Assembly (NCBI RefSeq): GCF_000716715.1
Contig: NZ_JNYJ01000017.1
Coordinates: forward strand, 1-64,000
Length of the DNA stretch: 64,000 nucleotides
From: Dactylosporangium aurantiacum
GTDB taxonomy: Bacteria; Actinomycetota; Actinomycetes; Mycobacteriales; Micromonosporaceae
Reading direction: 5' to 3'
Shown piece by piece: positions 16,175-23,951 of the stretch. The translations under genes and the position numbers were made by a program. How positions within the stretch are numbered: position 1 is the stretch's first letter; each line of letters starts with the position of its first letter. Below the pieces are notes generated by a model. That model did no database searches, was not told the DNA's origin, and saw only the letters and a list, made by a program, of their open reading frames with translations.

Positions 16175-16233
16175 GTGCGGGGCCTGATCAGCTGAGTGCG
16201 GCGCTCGGTCAGCTGAGTGCGGCGCCTGATCAG
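16171..16233 (+). repeat. three 21-bp tandem repeats
   Basis: Three head-to-tail copies of CTGAGTGCGGCGCCTGATCAG, with a few mismatches in copies 1 and 2, begin at the HD-Pnk stop codon and run 4 bases into the convergent gene. The CTGATCAG part is palindromic. The function is unknown; slippage-prone spacer DNA is the simplest view. Confidence 0.8.
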
Positions 16234-17051
16234 CGTTTGATGGGCGACGAGGCGGCGGCCGTGGTGCGCTGGCGCTGCATGGCGAGGGCCTGCAGCGCCG
16301 ACGAGCGCACCAGCAGCAGCTGGTTGAGCGGCTCGTTGGCGGCGATCGGCTGGGCGTACGGGCGGTTCTCCACCGACCAGCCGTCGTGCAGGTCGTACTC
16401 GACGCTGAAGCTGCGGTCCCGCGACTTCGAGTAGTCCAGCAGGATGCCGGGCCCGAGCGCCCGCGTCGCGACCTCGCCGGCCATGTGCGGGATCGGCGAG
16501 AAGAAGAACGCGACCTTCGGCACCGGCTGGAACAGGTCGACGTCGATCAGGTCGAAGACCCCGACCGGCTGGTACATGCCGTGGGTGTCATGGACGCACA
16601 GGCCCGCGCCCAACTCGACCCGCCCGGTGTTGTCGATCTCCATGTGGCCGGCCGGCCCGCCCGGCGTGACGATGCCGGCGCCGTCGTTGCCGGCCACCGT
16701 CAGCACGCTGCCCAGCGGTGCCGGGTAGTTGTGCGTCGGCACCACCTTCGTGCTCGGTGCCATGCTCTGCCGGCGCGTCGTGAACATCGAGTACGTCTCC
16801 TGCCACGCGACCTCGAGATGGCGTTCGAGGTAGTGCACGGAGAGCCAGATGGTCGGGGCGCCGCTCGCCGACGTGGCGACCGCGTGGAGGCCGAAGAGCG
16901 CGAAGTGGTGGTCGCGCAGCTGCTCGATCGTGGCCTCGTTCATGTCGATCGTGAGTTTGTGCTGCTCCACGGCTTCCTCCAGGTTCTGCGGCGGTAGGAC
17001 CTCAGTGTGGAGCGGTTCGGTTGCACGATCGGGGCATTCCGTGAAAATCAT
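16230..17051 (-). CDS. uncharacterised protein of about 273 residues
   Basis: The ATG at 17051 overlaps the stop of the upstream gene as ATGA, which favours this start. A GTG at 16970 behind GGAGG is an alternative. The product has no signal peptide or membrane helix. It looks like a globular beta-rich protein with VGVFDLIDVDLF, FFFSPIPHMAG and LDYSKSRDRSF segments, and ends with a basic tail. I do not recognise a family. It is co-directional with two small genes upstream, so the three may form one transcript started from a stress-type promoter. Confidence 0.65.
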   Translation of the reverse strand: MIFTECPDRATEPLHTEVLPPQNLEEAVEQHKLTIDMNEATIEQLRDHHFALFGLHAVATSASGAPTIWLSVHYLERHLEVAWQETYSMFTTRRQSMAPSTKVVPTHNYPAPLGSVLTVAGNDGAGIVTPGGPAGHMEIDNTGRVELGAGLCVHDTHGMYQPVGVFDLIDVDLFQPVPKVAFFFSPIPHMAGEVATRALGPGILLDYSKSRDRSFSVEYDLHDGWSVENRPYAQPIAANEPLNQLLLVRSSALQALAMQRQRTTAAASSPIKR

Positions 17052-17332
17052 CCACGTTCGGTTCGAGCCGCCTCGATGACCGCGCGGGCGGCCCGGGCCA
17101 GCTCGTCGGGGTGCGGCCGGAAGGCGGCGGCGATGTCCGGGTGGAGGCTCGACCTGGCGATCTCCAGCAACCGGGCGCTCACCTCGGCGGCGGACTCGCC
17201 GTGGTAGTCCTGTTCGACCTGCTCGGCGGCGCGCTGCAACGCCGAGCTCAGCTGGGCTTCGAGAGGCTCCTGCAGCTTCTGGGCGGCCGGGCTGAGCTGG
17301 GCGTCATCGAGTGAGACGTGGAGTTCCTGCAT
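17048..17332 (-). CDS. small helical protein of unknown function
   Basis: This is a 94-residue protein predicted to be all helical, rich in Ala, Glu, Gln and Leu, with a short beta-like start (MQELHVSLDD). It has no domain I recognise. A SigB-like promoter (GCTTGA-14 bases-GGGTAC) lies immediately before the ATG, and the transcript would be almost leaderless, in line with the missing ribosome binding site. The stop overlaps the next gene as ATGA. A general-stress role is inferred only from the promoter. Confidence 0.6.
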   Translation of the reverse strand: MQELHVSLDDAQLSPAAQKLQEPLEAQLSSALQRAAEQVEQDYHGESAAEVSARLLEIARSSLHPDIAAAFRPHPDELARAARAVIEAARTERG

Positions 17333-17340
17333 GGTGCGGC

Positions 17341-17367
17341 GGTACCCATGTGCCGCCGGTTTCAAGC
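17341..17367 (-). promoter_or_regulatory. SigB-like promoter
   Basis: Read on the minus strand, GCTTGA (-35) and GGGTAC (-10) are separated by 14 bases. This is close to the alternative sigma factor B/F consensus GTTT-N12/14-GGGTA. The same -10 and a better -35 stand before the STAS gene at 45.3 kb. Confidence 0.5.
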
Positions 17368-17643
17368 GCTGCGCGCGAGCAGCCGGACCGACCGCGGCGC
17401 GGCGCGCCGGACCGGGTAGGTCGAGCGGACCAGCGCGAGGGCCCACGCCATCCGCGCCACCGCCGTCTCCGGGTGGTCACCGAACTCGCCGGCGACCTGG
17501 GCCGCGCAGCCCTTGATGCCGAAGCGCCGCAGCGTCGCCGCCACCGCCGCGCGGACCTCGTCGCCCCGCGGCGACTGCGAGCACTGCAGGTGTGAAACGA
17601 ACAGCGCCTCTGCCCGCACCGCCTCGAATGTCGTGGTTGCCAT
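17362..17643 (-). CDS. conserved-looking small actinobacterial protein
   Basis: ATG at 17643 follows a GGGGTGCGAG stretch. The 93-residue product starts MATTTFEAVRAEALFVSHLQ, has a central Gly/Cys segment (RFGIKGCAAQVAGEFGDHPE) and ends with a Trp-containing helix and a basic tail. Proteins of this pattern are widespread in Streptomyces and relatives without known function. It is cytoplasmic and probably helical. It is the first gene of a three-gene co-directional run. Confidence 0.65.
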   Translation of the reverse strand: MATTTFEAVRAEALFVSHLQCSQSPRGDEVRAAVAATLRRFGIKGCAAQVAGEFGDHPETAVARMAWALALVRSTYPVRRAAPRSVRLLARSA

Positions 17644-17788
17644 CTCGCACCCCTTGGTGTGTGTTCCTGATGACATTCACGCTAGAAGCGTCCGATGTGT
17701 TCGGGCTCACGGTTTCATGCCACCGTCCGGTAACCGTCACCCTCCGTGTGATGGTGCGGCGGCGTAGGGGCTGTGACAGGGTTGGCCC

Positions 17789-18829
17789 GTGTCGTTGACC
17801 CCTTCAGGTCCGGTGCGGCTGCACCGGGCCGCCCGCATCGAGGACGCCTTCCACGACGTGCTGGAGCGGCGCCTCCGGCTGCGCGGGTGGAAGGTGGCCG
17901 TCACCCCGTACACCGGCTACGGCGCCCCGGGCTGGGTCCGCGTCCTGGGCCGGGTGCTGCTCACCCGCATCGACCCGAAGCCCGGCAAGCGCCCCAAGAA
18001 GCTGCGCGGCTGGCGCTCGTTCACCGCCGTCTCCGTGGCGAACGCGCCGGTCCGCATCACCGCCGGCGAACGCACCTGCGAGGTGCGCTGCGACCGGGGC
18101 GGCTTCATCGACACCGTCATCGAGGCCGACCTGGCCCCCGGCTGGGCCTCTGTCACCCTCGAGTGCGAGGACAGCGCGCCCGTCGAAGCGCCGGTGCGCA
18201 TCGTCGACCCGTCCGTGCGCTTCGGCGTCGTCTCCGACGTCGACGACACGGTCATGGTCACCACGCTGCCCCGCCCGCTGCTGGCCGCCTGGAACACCTT
18301 CGTGCTCGACGAGCACGCCCGCGCCTCCGTCCCCGGCATGGCCGTGCTGTACGAGCGCCTGGTCAACGCCAACCCCGGCGCCCCCGTCTTCTACCTGTCG
18401 ACCGGCGCCTGGAACGTCGCCGCCACCCTGACCCGGTTCCTGTCGCGGCACCTGTACCCGGCGGGCCCGCTCCTGCTGACCGACTGGGGCCCGCAGCCGG
18501 ACCGGTTCTTCCGCAGCGGCCAGGCCCACAAGCGTGCCTCGCTGGCCCGGCTGGCCCGGGAGTTCCCCGACATCCGCTGGCTGCTCGTCGGCGACGACGG
18601 CCAGCACGACCCGGAGATCTACGCCGAGTTCGCGGCCGAGCATCCCGACAACGTGGCCGCCGTGGCGATCCGTCACCTGTCGCCGACCCAGGCGGTGCTC
18701 GCCGGCGCCTTCCCGACCCCGGCCGGCAGCCCCCGCCGCCTCCCGGCGGACGCCGCCGCCCAACGCTGGCTGGGCGCCCCGGACGGCGCCGGCCTGTGGC
18801 GCCTGCTTCGCGACACCGAGATGCTGTAG
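17789..18829 (+). CDS. App1-like phosphatase (DUF2183)
   Basis: This is a 346-residue protein. An N-terminal beta-rich domain (about 1-140) is followed by the App1 catalytic domain with the HAD-type motif SDVDDTVMVT (about residue 150). Later segments include FYLSTGAWNV, DWGPQPDRFFRSG, HKRASLARL and LLVGDDGQHDPEIY. Yeast App1 is a phosphatidate phosphatase; bacterial relatives are uncharacterised. The start GTG at 17789 has only a weak ribosome binding site. The last 120 bases of the gene recur as degenerate copies downstream. Confidence 0.85.
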   Translation: MSLTPSGPVRLHRAARIEDAFHDVLERRLRLRGWKVAVTPYTGYGAPGWVRVLGRVLLTRIDPKPGKRPKKLRGWRSFTAVSVANAPVRITAGERTCEVRCDRGGFIDTVIEADLAPGWASVTLECEDSAPVEAPVRIVDPSVRFGVVSDVDDTVMVTTLPRPLLAAWNTFVLDEHARASVPGMAVLYERLVNANPGAPVFYLSTGAWNVAATLTRFLSRHLYPAGPLLLTDWGPQPDRFFRSGQAHKRASLARLAREFPDIRWLLVGDDGQHDPEIYAEFAAEHPDNVAAVAIRHLSPTQAVLAGAFPTPAGSPRRLPADAAAQRWLGAPDGAGLWRLLRDTEML

Positions 18830-19393
18830 GGCCGTCGTGGTGGCCGACAACGGCGGTTCACCGCAAGTAGCAAGGCCGGCGACCACGGGGCCGGCGCCTG
18901 GCCCAGCCGGCAGCAGGATCAGCCCGTCGTGGTGATCCTGGCGGGTCGCGGCCGAACATCCCCGGCTACGCGGCCGCCACGACAATCCGGCACCGCGTCC
19001 TCGACCAGACCGTCCGCGTCTTTCCGACCCCGACTAGGCAGCACCCGCCGCATATCCGACGCCGCGGCCGCCGCCCGACGATGACTGAGCGCCCCGGACG
19101 GCGGCCCCTACTCCACAGCTCTGAGATGCTGTAGCCGCAGTCCTTTGTTGCCCAACGCCCGAGGCCAGCGTGGCCGCCTGCAGTGGCGTTCACGGCGGAT
19201 GGCACCGTTCAGCGACCTCAAGGCCGGCGCCGGGCCCGGGCGGCAGCACGACCATGTCAGGCGCGGTCGTCCTGATCCTGCCGAGTCGTGGCCGAACATC
19301 CCGGCAGCGCGCATGCTGCGGCGATCCAGCACCCGTCCCCGACCTACCGGCCGCGCCGGCGGCTTTCCGACCCCGGCCGGCAGCACCCGCTAA
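18710..19393 (+). repeat. degenerate duplications of the App1 gene end and downstream DNA
   Basis: The end of the App1 gene and the DNA after it recur in decayed form. TTCCGACCCCG...CGGCAGC appears at about 18710, 19021 and 19364. GAGATGCTGTAG appears at 18818-18829 and 19123-19134. GTCGTGGCCGAACATCCC-like strings occur near 18948 and 19277. The offsets are about 305-311 and 343 bases. The copies contain indels and no intact frame. This accounts for most of the gene-free stretch 18830-19675. Confidence 0.75.
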
Positions 19394-19675
19394 CTCCAGC
19401 CTGGCGGTGCCGCCTCGCCGGCGATGAAGAGGGCAGTGTCCGGCCTTGGCTCGTGCCTGGCACCTTGATCGTGGGTCTGATATCGGCGTGAGCCGGTTGC
19501 GACGGCGCGCCCCAGCAAGGGGTCTCATACGGCGGACCAACGAGGCCCCATTAGCGCCACCTCAGTCGAAACGGCGCCGGGCCTACAGCAGCATTGGCGG
19601 CGGCCGGGTTGGGCGGCGCACCCATGCCTCCCGTCGAAGTCCGGCGGCATTGGAACCCGCCCTCTCGACAGCGGA
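19394..19675. other. gene-free stretch
   Basis: No gene or regulatory element is supported here. The sequence is less regular in codon-position GC than its neighbours and looks like decayed spacer DNA between the App1 repeats and the terminator of the permease gene. Confidence 0.4.
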
Positions 19676-19704
19676 AAGGCCGGGGCGGCTGCGCCCCGGC
19701 CCTT
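19676..19704 (-). terminator. terminator of the permease gene
   Basis: A 10-bp stem GGCCGGGGCG / CGCCCCGGCC with a GCTG loop, flanked by AAA and TT, lies just past the stop codon of the permease gene. Confidence 0.75.
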
Positions 19705-19721
19705 CGTCGTCGTGCCGTGCG

Positions 19722-21230
19722 TTACAGCTGCGCGTAGTCCGGCGCCTCGACGCGGGTCGTGGCGCGGGCGCCGAGACCGATCGAGTCGTAGTCCTGGCGG
19801 CTGGTGCCGCGCAGGATGAGGGCCCAGACGATGCCGATGACGGCGACCACGCCGTAGGCGGCCGGGAAGGCCCAGACCGCGGCGTTCTCGGTGCCGGGGG
19901 CGAAGCCGAGCAGGCCGCCGAAGTTGTCCACGACGAGCCAGATGATGTAGGCCAGGGCCAGCGAGGACAGGACCGGGGCGATGACCCGGGCCCAGGCGCC
20001 TTCGCCGCGGGTGTCCTTCAGGAAGTACCCGATGACCGACAGCGAGGTCGCGAAGACCAGGAACAGCACGCCGACGCCGCCGGAGGTGCCGAGCCAGAAG
20101 AACAGGTTGAGCATCGGGTCCCAGCCCTGGACCGCGAAGAGCACGAGCACGACGAGCGCGATCGCGGTCTGGAAGAGGGAGCCGGACGCGGGGGCGCCGG
20201 AGCGTGCCCGGGTGCGGCCGAAGAACGCCGGGAGGACCCGCTCGCGGCCGAGCGCGAAGGCGTAGCGCGCGGTCGTGTTGTGGTAGCTCAGGGCCGCGGC
20301 CGCGATGCTGGTGGTCAGCAGGATGAGGCCGAGGTCGGCGGCCCACGCGCCGCCCTTCTCGGCGAGGGTCGGGAAGAACGGGCCGCCGGCGGCGGCGATG
20401 TCCGGCTGCTGGGCCAGCGGCACGAGGGCGTCCGCGCCGACGCTGACCGCGGCGGCCCAGCTGGTGACGGCGTAGGAGACGACCATGACGGCGAGGCCGA
20501 GGAACGTGGCGAGGGCGACCGTCCGGTTCTTGCTGCGCGCCTCCTCGGCGAACACCGGGGCGGCCTCGAAGCCGACGAAGGCGGTGACGCACACGGCGAA
20601 CGCCGGCCCGGCCGCGTCCTTCAGCGAGCCCCAGGTCCAGGGCTCAAGGCTGACGCCGCCCTCGGCCGGGTTGCTCAGGAAGATGAAGTCGAAGATCGTC
20701 ACGGCGACCAGCTCGGCGCCGAGCAGGACCATGAGGACCTTGCTGTTGACGTCGACGCGCAGCAGGCCGAGGATCGCGATGACCAGCCACAGCCCGAGCG
20801 CGAGGATCCACCACTTGACGTCCAGGTCGGCCTTGTCCGCGAGGATCAGCGAGGCGAAGAAGCCGAACGCGCCGTACAGGCCGATCTGCAGCAGGTTGTA
20901 GGCCAGCAGGGCGACCAGCGCGCCGCCGACGCCGAGCGGGCGGCCGAGGCCCTGGGAGATGTAGCTGTAGAACGCGCCGGCGTTGGTGATGTGCCGGGAC
21001 ATGGCGACGTAGCCGAAGCTGAACAGCGCCAGGACCACGGCGATGATGACGAAGGCGAGCGGGAAGCCGGTGACACCGACCCACCCCCACGCCGAGGAGA
21101 CGAGGGCGCCGACCACCATGAGGGGGGCGGCCGCCGTGAGGGCGAACATGATGACGGACGGCACGCCGAGACGGTCCCGGGCCAGTGCCTGTGATACCAC
21201 GCTCGGTCGCATCGGCGACGTTGCGGACAT
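19722..21230 (-). CDS. APC-family amino acid permease
   Basis: This is a 502-residue membrane protein with about 12-14 hydrophobic helices. Near the first helix it has the APC pattern SVIMFALTAAAPLMVVGAL, and later GFEAAPVFAEEA and YHNTTARYAFALGRERVLP. These are typical of proton-driven amino acid transporters. The ATG at 21230 follows GGAGGACCG, a good ribosome binding site. The GPP34 gene lies upstream with a 43-base gap between stop and start on the same strand, so co-transcription is likely. The substrate cannot be read from the sequence. Confidence 0.88.
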   Translation of the reverse strand: MSATSPMRPSVVSQALARDRLGVPSVIMFALTAAAPLMVVGALVSSAWGWVGVTGFPLAFVIIAVVLALFSFGYVAMSRHITNAGAFYSYISQGLGRPLGVGGALVALLAYNLLQIGLYGAFGFFASLILADKADLDVKWWILALGLWLVIAILGLLRVDVNSKVLMVLLGAELVAVTIFDFIFLSNPAEGGVSLEPWTWGSLKDAAGPAFAVCVTAFVGFEAAPVFAEEARSKNRTVALATFLGLAVMVVSYAVTSWAAAVSVGADALVPLAQQPDIAAAGGPFFPTLAEKGGAWAADLGLILLTTSIAAAALSYHNTTARYAFALGRERVLPAFFGRTRARSGAPASGSLFQTAIALVVLVLFAVQGWDPMLNLFFWLGTSGGVGVLFLVFATSLSVIGYFLKDTRGEGAWARVIAPVLSSLALAYIIWLVVDNFGGLLGFAPGTENAAVWAFPAAYGVVAVIGIVWALILRGTSRQDYDSIGLGARATTRVEAPDYAQL

Positions 21231-21273
21231 CGGTCCTCCAGGGGGTTGAGGGGGGAAGGGGGAAGAAAGTCCG

Positions 21274-21900
21274 CTAGCCGCGCTGCGACAGCACCGAGTC
21301 ACCCACCGCCGACTCGACCTGACGGATCAGGTCGCGCAGCGGCGGGGGCAGGGCGCTGACCGCCTGTTGCAGTCGTTTGATGCTGGTCTGGTCGGTGTCC
21401 CACAGGACATGGCCGGACAGGCCGGTCGCGTCTGCCAGACCGGCGAGCGTGGTGTCGGCGACCCGCATGGGCTCGTGCCCGGTGAGCAGGCGGCGCAGCC
21501 GCACCACCCGCCCGGCCGGGAGGTTGATGTCGGTGGACACCCAACGGGTGGTGGTGCGCAGCAGCCGCCGTACCTGGGTCTGCTCGACCAGCCCGACCCG
21601 GGCGAGCCGTTGGCCGACCGCGTCGACGGCGGTCTGGCCGAGGAAGAGCAGCCACGTGCGGATCTCGCGGTGCTGCGTCTCAGCGATCATGGTGGCGAGG
21701 TTGGTGTGCGCCAGGGGGTCCGAGGGAGGCTCCCGGCTGATCACCCGGAGCCGGTCGCCCTCGCAGACGATCCGCTGCTCCAGCACGAGCTCGCCGAGCA
21801 TGGCCCCGGCGAGGCCGAGCTCGACGGCCCGCTGCGACAGGCGGGACCGGCCGTCCCGGTCGTCGTGCGCGATCAGGAAGAAGTCATCTGCAAGCAGCAT
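21274..21900 (-). CDS. GPP34/GOLPH3-domain protein
   Basis: This is a 208-residue protein that starts MLLADDFFLIAHDDRDGRSRL, the usual N-terminus of the GPP34 (Golgi phosphoprotein 3/Vps74) family. AVELGLAGAMLGELVLEQRI follows, and the C-terminal part has TGHEPMRVADTTLAGLADATGL. Eukaryotic members bind phosphoinositides and sort glycosyltransferases. Actinobacteria carry many paralogues of unknown role, often near secretion or membrane genes. It is probably a peripheral membrane protein and shares a transcript with the permease. Confidence 0.85.
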   Translation of the reverse strand: MLLADDFFLIAHDDRDGRSRLSQRAVELGLAGAMLGELVLEQRIVCEGDRLRVISREPPSDPLAHTNLATMIAETQHREIRTWLLFLGQTAVDAVGQRLARVGLVEQTQVRRLLRTTTRWVSTDINLPAGRVVRLRRLLTGHEPMRVADTTLAGLADATGLSGHVLWDTDQTSIKRLQQAVSALPPPLRDLIRQVESAVGDSVLSQRG

Positions 21901-22071
21901 CCGCCCGCACTCCTCGAAGAGGGCAGGGTGAAGGCGCCACGTACCCCAGCCTGGCGCACCGTCACCACACTTCCGTCTTCAGCTCAGATTGGAACCGAAA
22001 GATCTCACGGGCCCAACGCGAAAGCATGCACTGCGGGACAGTGCTCCGCAACTTTCGTAATGAGGATTTCA

Positions 22072-22182
22072 ATGATCGGCCAACCGGAAAGTGATATTGA
22101 CGCCCGGCTCAGCCGGCCAAGGCTACCCAGCGTGAAGAGTCGTAATTCGGGTCCAAACGTCGTTCATTCGTACCCTGGGTAA
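22072..22182 (+). CDS. possible 36-residue peptide
   Basis: ATG at 22072 follows GAGGA by 5 bases and opens a 36-codon frame (MIGQPESDIDARL...VVHSYPG). The surrounding 21901-22291 region has lower GC and no other gene. The product has no signal sequence or known domain. It could be a leader peptide or chance. This is the only frame in the gap with a sound ribosome binding site. Confidence 0.22.
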   Translation: MIGQPESDIDARLSRPRLPSVKSRNSGPNVVHSYPG

Positions 22183-22291
22183 CATTCGGATACGTACGGA
22201 AGAGGCATTGTTGAGCTTTCTCCGCAGATGATTGCGGTACAGAAGTCAGCCATCGATGTCGCACTGCGTGACGGCCGGCGCACGCGCGGAA

Positions 22292-22329
22292 AGGCCGGCT
22301 CCCATACGGCGCGTAATGAGAGCCGGCCT
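22292..22329 (-). terminator. terminator of the peroxiredoxin-DsbA operon
   Basis: A 10-bp stem AGGCCGGCTC / GAGCCGGCCT with an 18-base loop lies 15 bases past the DsbA-family stop codon. Confidence 0.6.
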
Positions 22330-22344
22330 CGCGTTCCGAAAAGG

Positions 22345-22899
22345 TCAGACGATCGACTCGGCCGCCTCGTCGACGGCCTCGAGGAGCTCCTCCAGGGCGT
22401 AGCCTCCGTCGTGCCGGACCCCGTTGATGAAGAACGTCGGCGTGCCGTTGACCCCGCTGCGGACCCCGCCGACGAAGTCGCGGCGCACCCGGTCGAGGTG
22501 GACGTGCCCGCCGACCTCGTCGGCGATCTCCTCCGACGGCAGGCCGAGGCGCTCGACCCCGACCATCAGCTGGCGCGGGTTGATGCTGCGCTGGTGCTCG
22601 AAGAGCCAGTCGTGCACCGGCCAGAACTTCCCCCTGGCGGCGGCCGCCTCGGCGACCTCCGCGGCGAGGTCGGCGTAGGGGTGCACGTTGGTGAGCGGGA
22701 AGTGCCGGTACGTGTAGCGCACCGTCTCGTGCCGCAGCCGCAGCAGGTCCTGCACGATCGTGTGGGCCATGCCGCAGTACGGGCACTGGTAGTCGCCGTA
22801 CTCCACCAGCGACACCGGCCCGTCGGACAGCGTGTGGTCCTCGGACCCGACCGGCACCACCAGGCGGGCGACGGTCACCTGGAACGGAGTCGTGGTCAC
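22345..22899 (-). CDS. DsbA-family thioredoxin-fold protein
   Basis: This 184-residue protein has the redox motif CPYC (QCPYCGMAH, about residue 40), helical insertion segments and the cis-Pro region NGTPTFFING, as in DsbA/FrnE-type oxidoreductases. It has no signal peptide, so it acts in the cytoplasm. GTG at 22899 overlaps the stop of the upstream peroxiredoxin gene (GTGA). The coupling suggests that it serves as reductant or partner for the peroxiredoxin, which is an inference. Confidence 0.87.
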   Translation of the reverse strand: MTTTPFQVTVARLVVPVGSEDHTLSDGPVSLVEYGDYQCPYCGMAHTIVQDLLRLRHETVRYTYRHFPLTNVHPYADLAAEVAEAAAARGKFWPVHDWLFEHQRSINPRQLMVGVERLGLPSEEIADEVGGHVHLDRVRRDFVGGVRSGVNGTPTFFINGVRHDGGYALEELLEAVDEAAESIV

Positions 22900-23408
22900 A
22901 GCACCGGCCGCCGTTCGCTGTCGAGGCCGTCGAGCGCGTTGAGGATCCCGTCGGCGCCCGGGTTGACCCCGGCCGGCGCCACCTGGCTCCAGGCGACCAC
23001 GCCGTCGCCGTCCAGCACGAACAGGGCCCGCTGGCAGACCCCGCCGCGCTCGTCGTAGACGCCGTACCGGCGGGCGACCTCGCCCTTGGGCTCGAAGTCC
23101 GCCAGCAGCGGGAACGTGATCCCCCGGTCCTCGGCGAACGCCCGGTGCGACCAGACGTTGTCCACGGAGATGCCCACGACGCCGGCGTTGTAGCGCTCGA
23201 ACTCCGGCATGACCGCCTGGTAGAGCGCCATCTGGTCGCCGCAGACCGGGCTCCAGTCGGCCGGGTAGAAGGCGAGCACCGCCGGGCGGCCGCGCAGCTG
23301 CGCCGTGCCGAGCCGGTGGTCGGGTGCGGAGGGCAACTCGAAGTCGGGCGCCCGCTGCCCGGCGTGCAGCGCCGCCGGAGGCATGGGCTGAGATACAGAT
23401 CCGCTCAT
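22896..23408 (-). CDS. peroxiredoxin (AhpC/TSA family)
   Basis: This is a 170-residue thioredoxin-fold peroxidase. The peroxidatic Cys is in ADWSPVCGDQ (about residue 56), where most family members have a T-x-x-C context. A Cys in the segment YDERGGVCQRALFVLD could be the resolving residue. It reduces hydrogen peroxide or organic peroxides. It overlaps the DsbA-family gene and lies 37 bases after a lipoprotein gene on the same strand, so one operon is likely. Confidence 0.88.
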   Translation of the reverse strand: MSGSVSQPMPPAALHAGQRAPDFELPSAPDHRLGTAQLRGRPAVLAFYPADWSPVCGDQMALYQAVMPEFERYNAGVVGISVDNVWSHRAFAEDRGITFPLLADFEPKGEVARRYGVYDERGGVCQRALFVLDGDGVVAWSQVAPAGVNPGADGILNALDGLDSERRPVL

Positions 23409-23445
23409 TCTTCAACGGTTCGCCGCGGCGCGGCGGGGCGGGTCA

Positions 23446-23889
23446 CTAGGCCGGGGTGACCGTGTTGACCTTCAACGGGCTGCCGGTGCACGGCGACTCG
23501 AAGCCCGGGTCGGGCAGGCCGGTGACCTTGACCCGCTGGCCGGCGCGCAGCCCGGCGGCGGCCGGGCCGACCAGCACCCACACGATGGTGTCGGTGACCA
23601 GCGCGACGCAGGCACCGTCGACGCGGACCTGGCCGGTCGTGGTGAGCACGGTGAAGTCGTCGGTCGGCTCGTGGGGCGCGGTGGTCTTCGGCACCCCGGA
23701 CGGCAGCGTGATCACCGAGTCGCCCGGGTTGGGCACGGCCTTGGAGCCCGAGGCGGACGGTGCGGGGGTGCCGGAGGGTGCGGCGGAGACCGAGGGTGGC
23801 GGCGCGGCGGCCCGGTCGGTGGAGCCGGCGGCGCAGCCGGAGACGGAAAGGGCGGTGACGGCGAGGAGGAGGCCCAGTGCTCGGTTCAT
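23446..23889 (-). CDS. small secreted lipoprotein
   Basis: This 147-residue protein has a lipobox (ALSVSGC, Cys at about 19), so it is probably lipid-anchored outside the membrane. A Ser/Pro/Ala-rich linker (about 25-55) leads to a C-terminal beta domain with GQVRVDGACVALVTD and AGQRVKVTG, which resembles a small OB-like fold. GGAGG precedes the ATG by 9 bases. It sits between the M6 protease and peroxiredoxin genes. Its function is unknown. Confidence 0.72.
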   Translation of the reverse strand: MNRALGLLLAVTALSVSGCAAGSTDRAAAPPPSVSAAPSGTPAPSASGSKAVPNPGDSVITLPSGVPKTTAPHEPTDDFTVLTTTGQVRVDGACVALVTDTIVWVLVGPAAAGLRAGQRVKVTGLPDPGFESPCTGSPLKVNTVTPA

Positions 23890-23951
23890 GGCACTTGGAC
23901 CTCCTCCGGCCGTGCGCGGTTCCGCGCGGTGACGAATCAGCGGCTAGCGGT

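Noticed and set aside
22109..22344. Extension of the DsbA-region minus-strand frames toward 22109
   Set aside because: It runs through the terminator hairpin and lies past the true stop of the DsbA-family gene.
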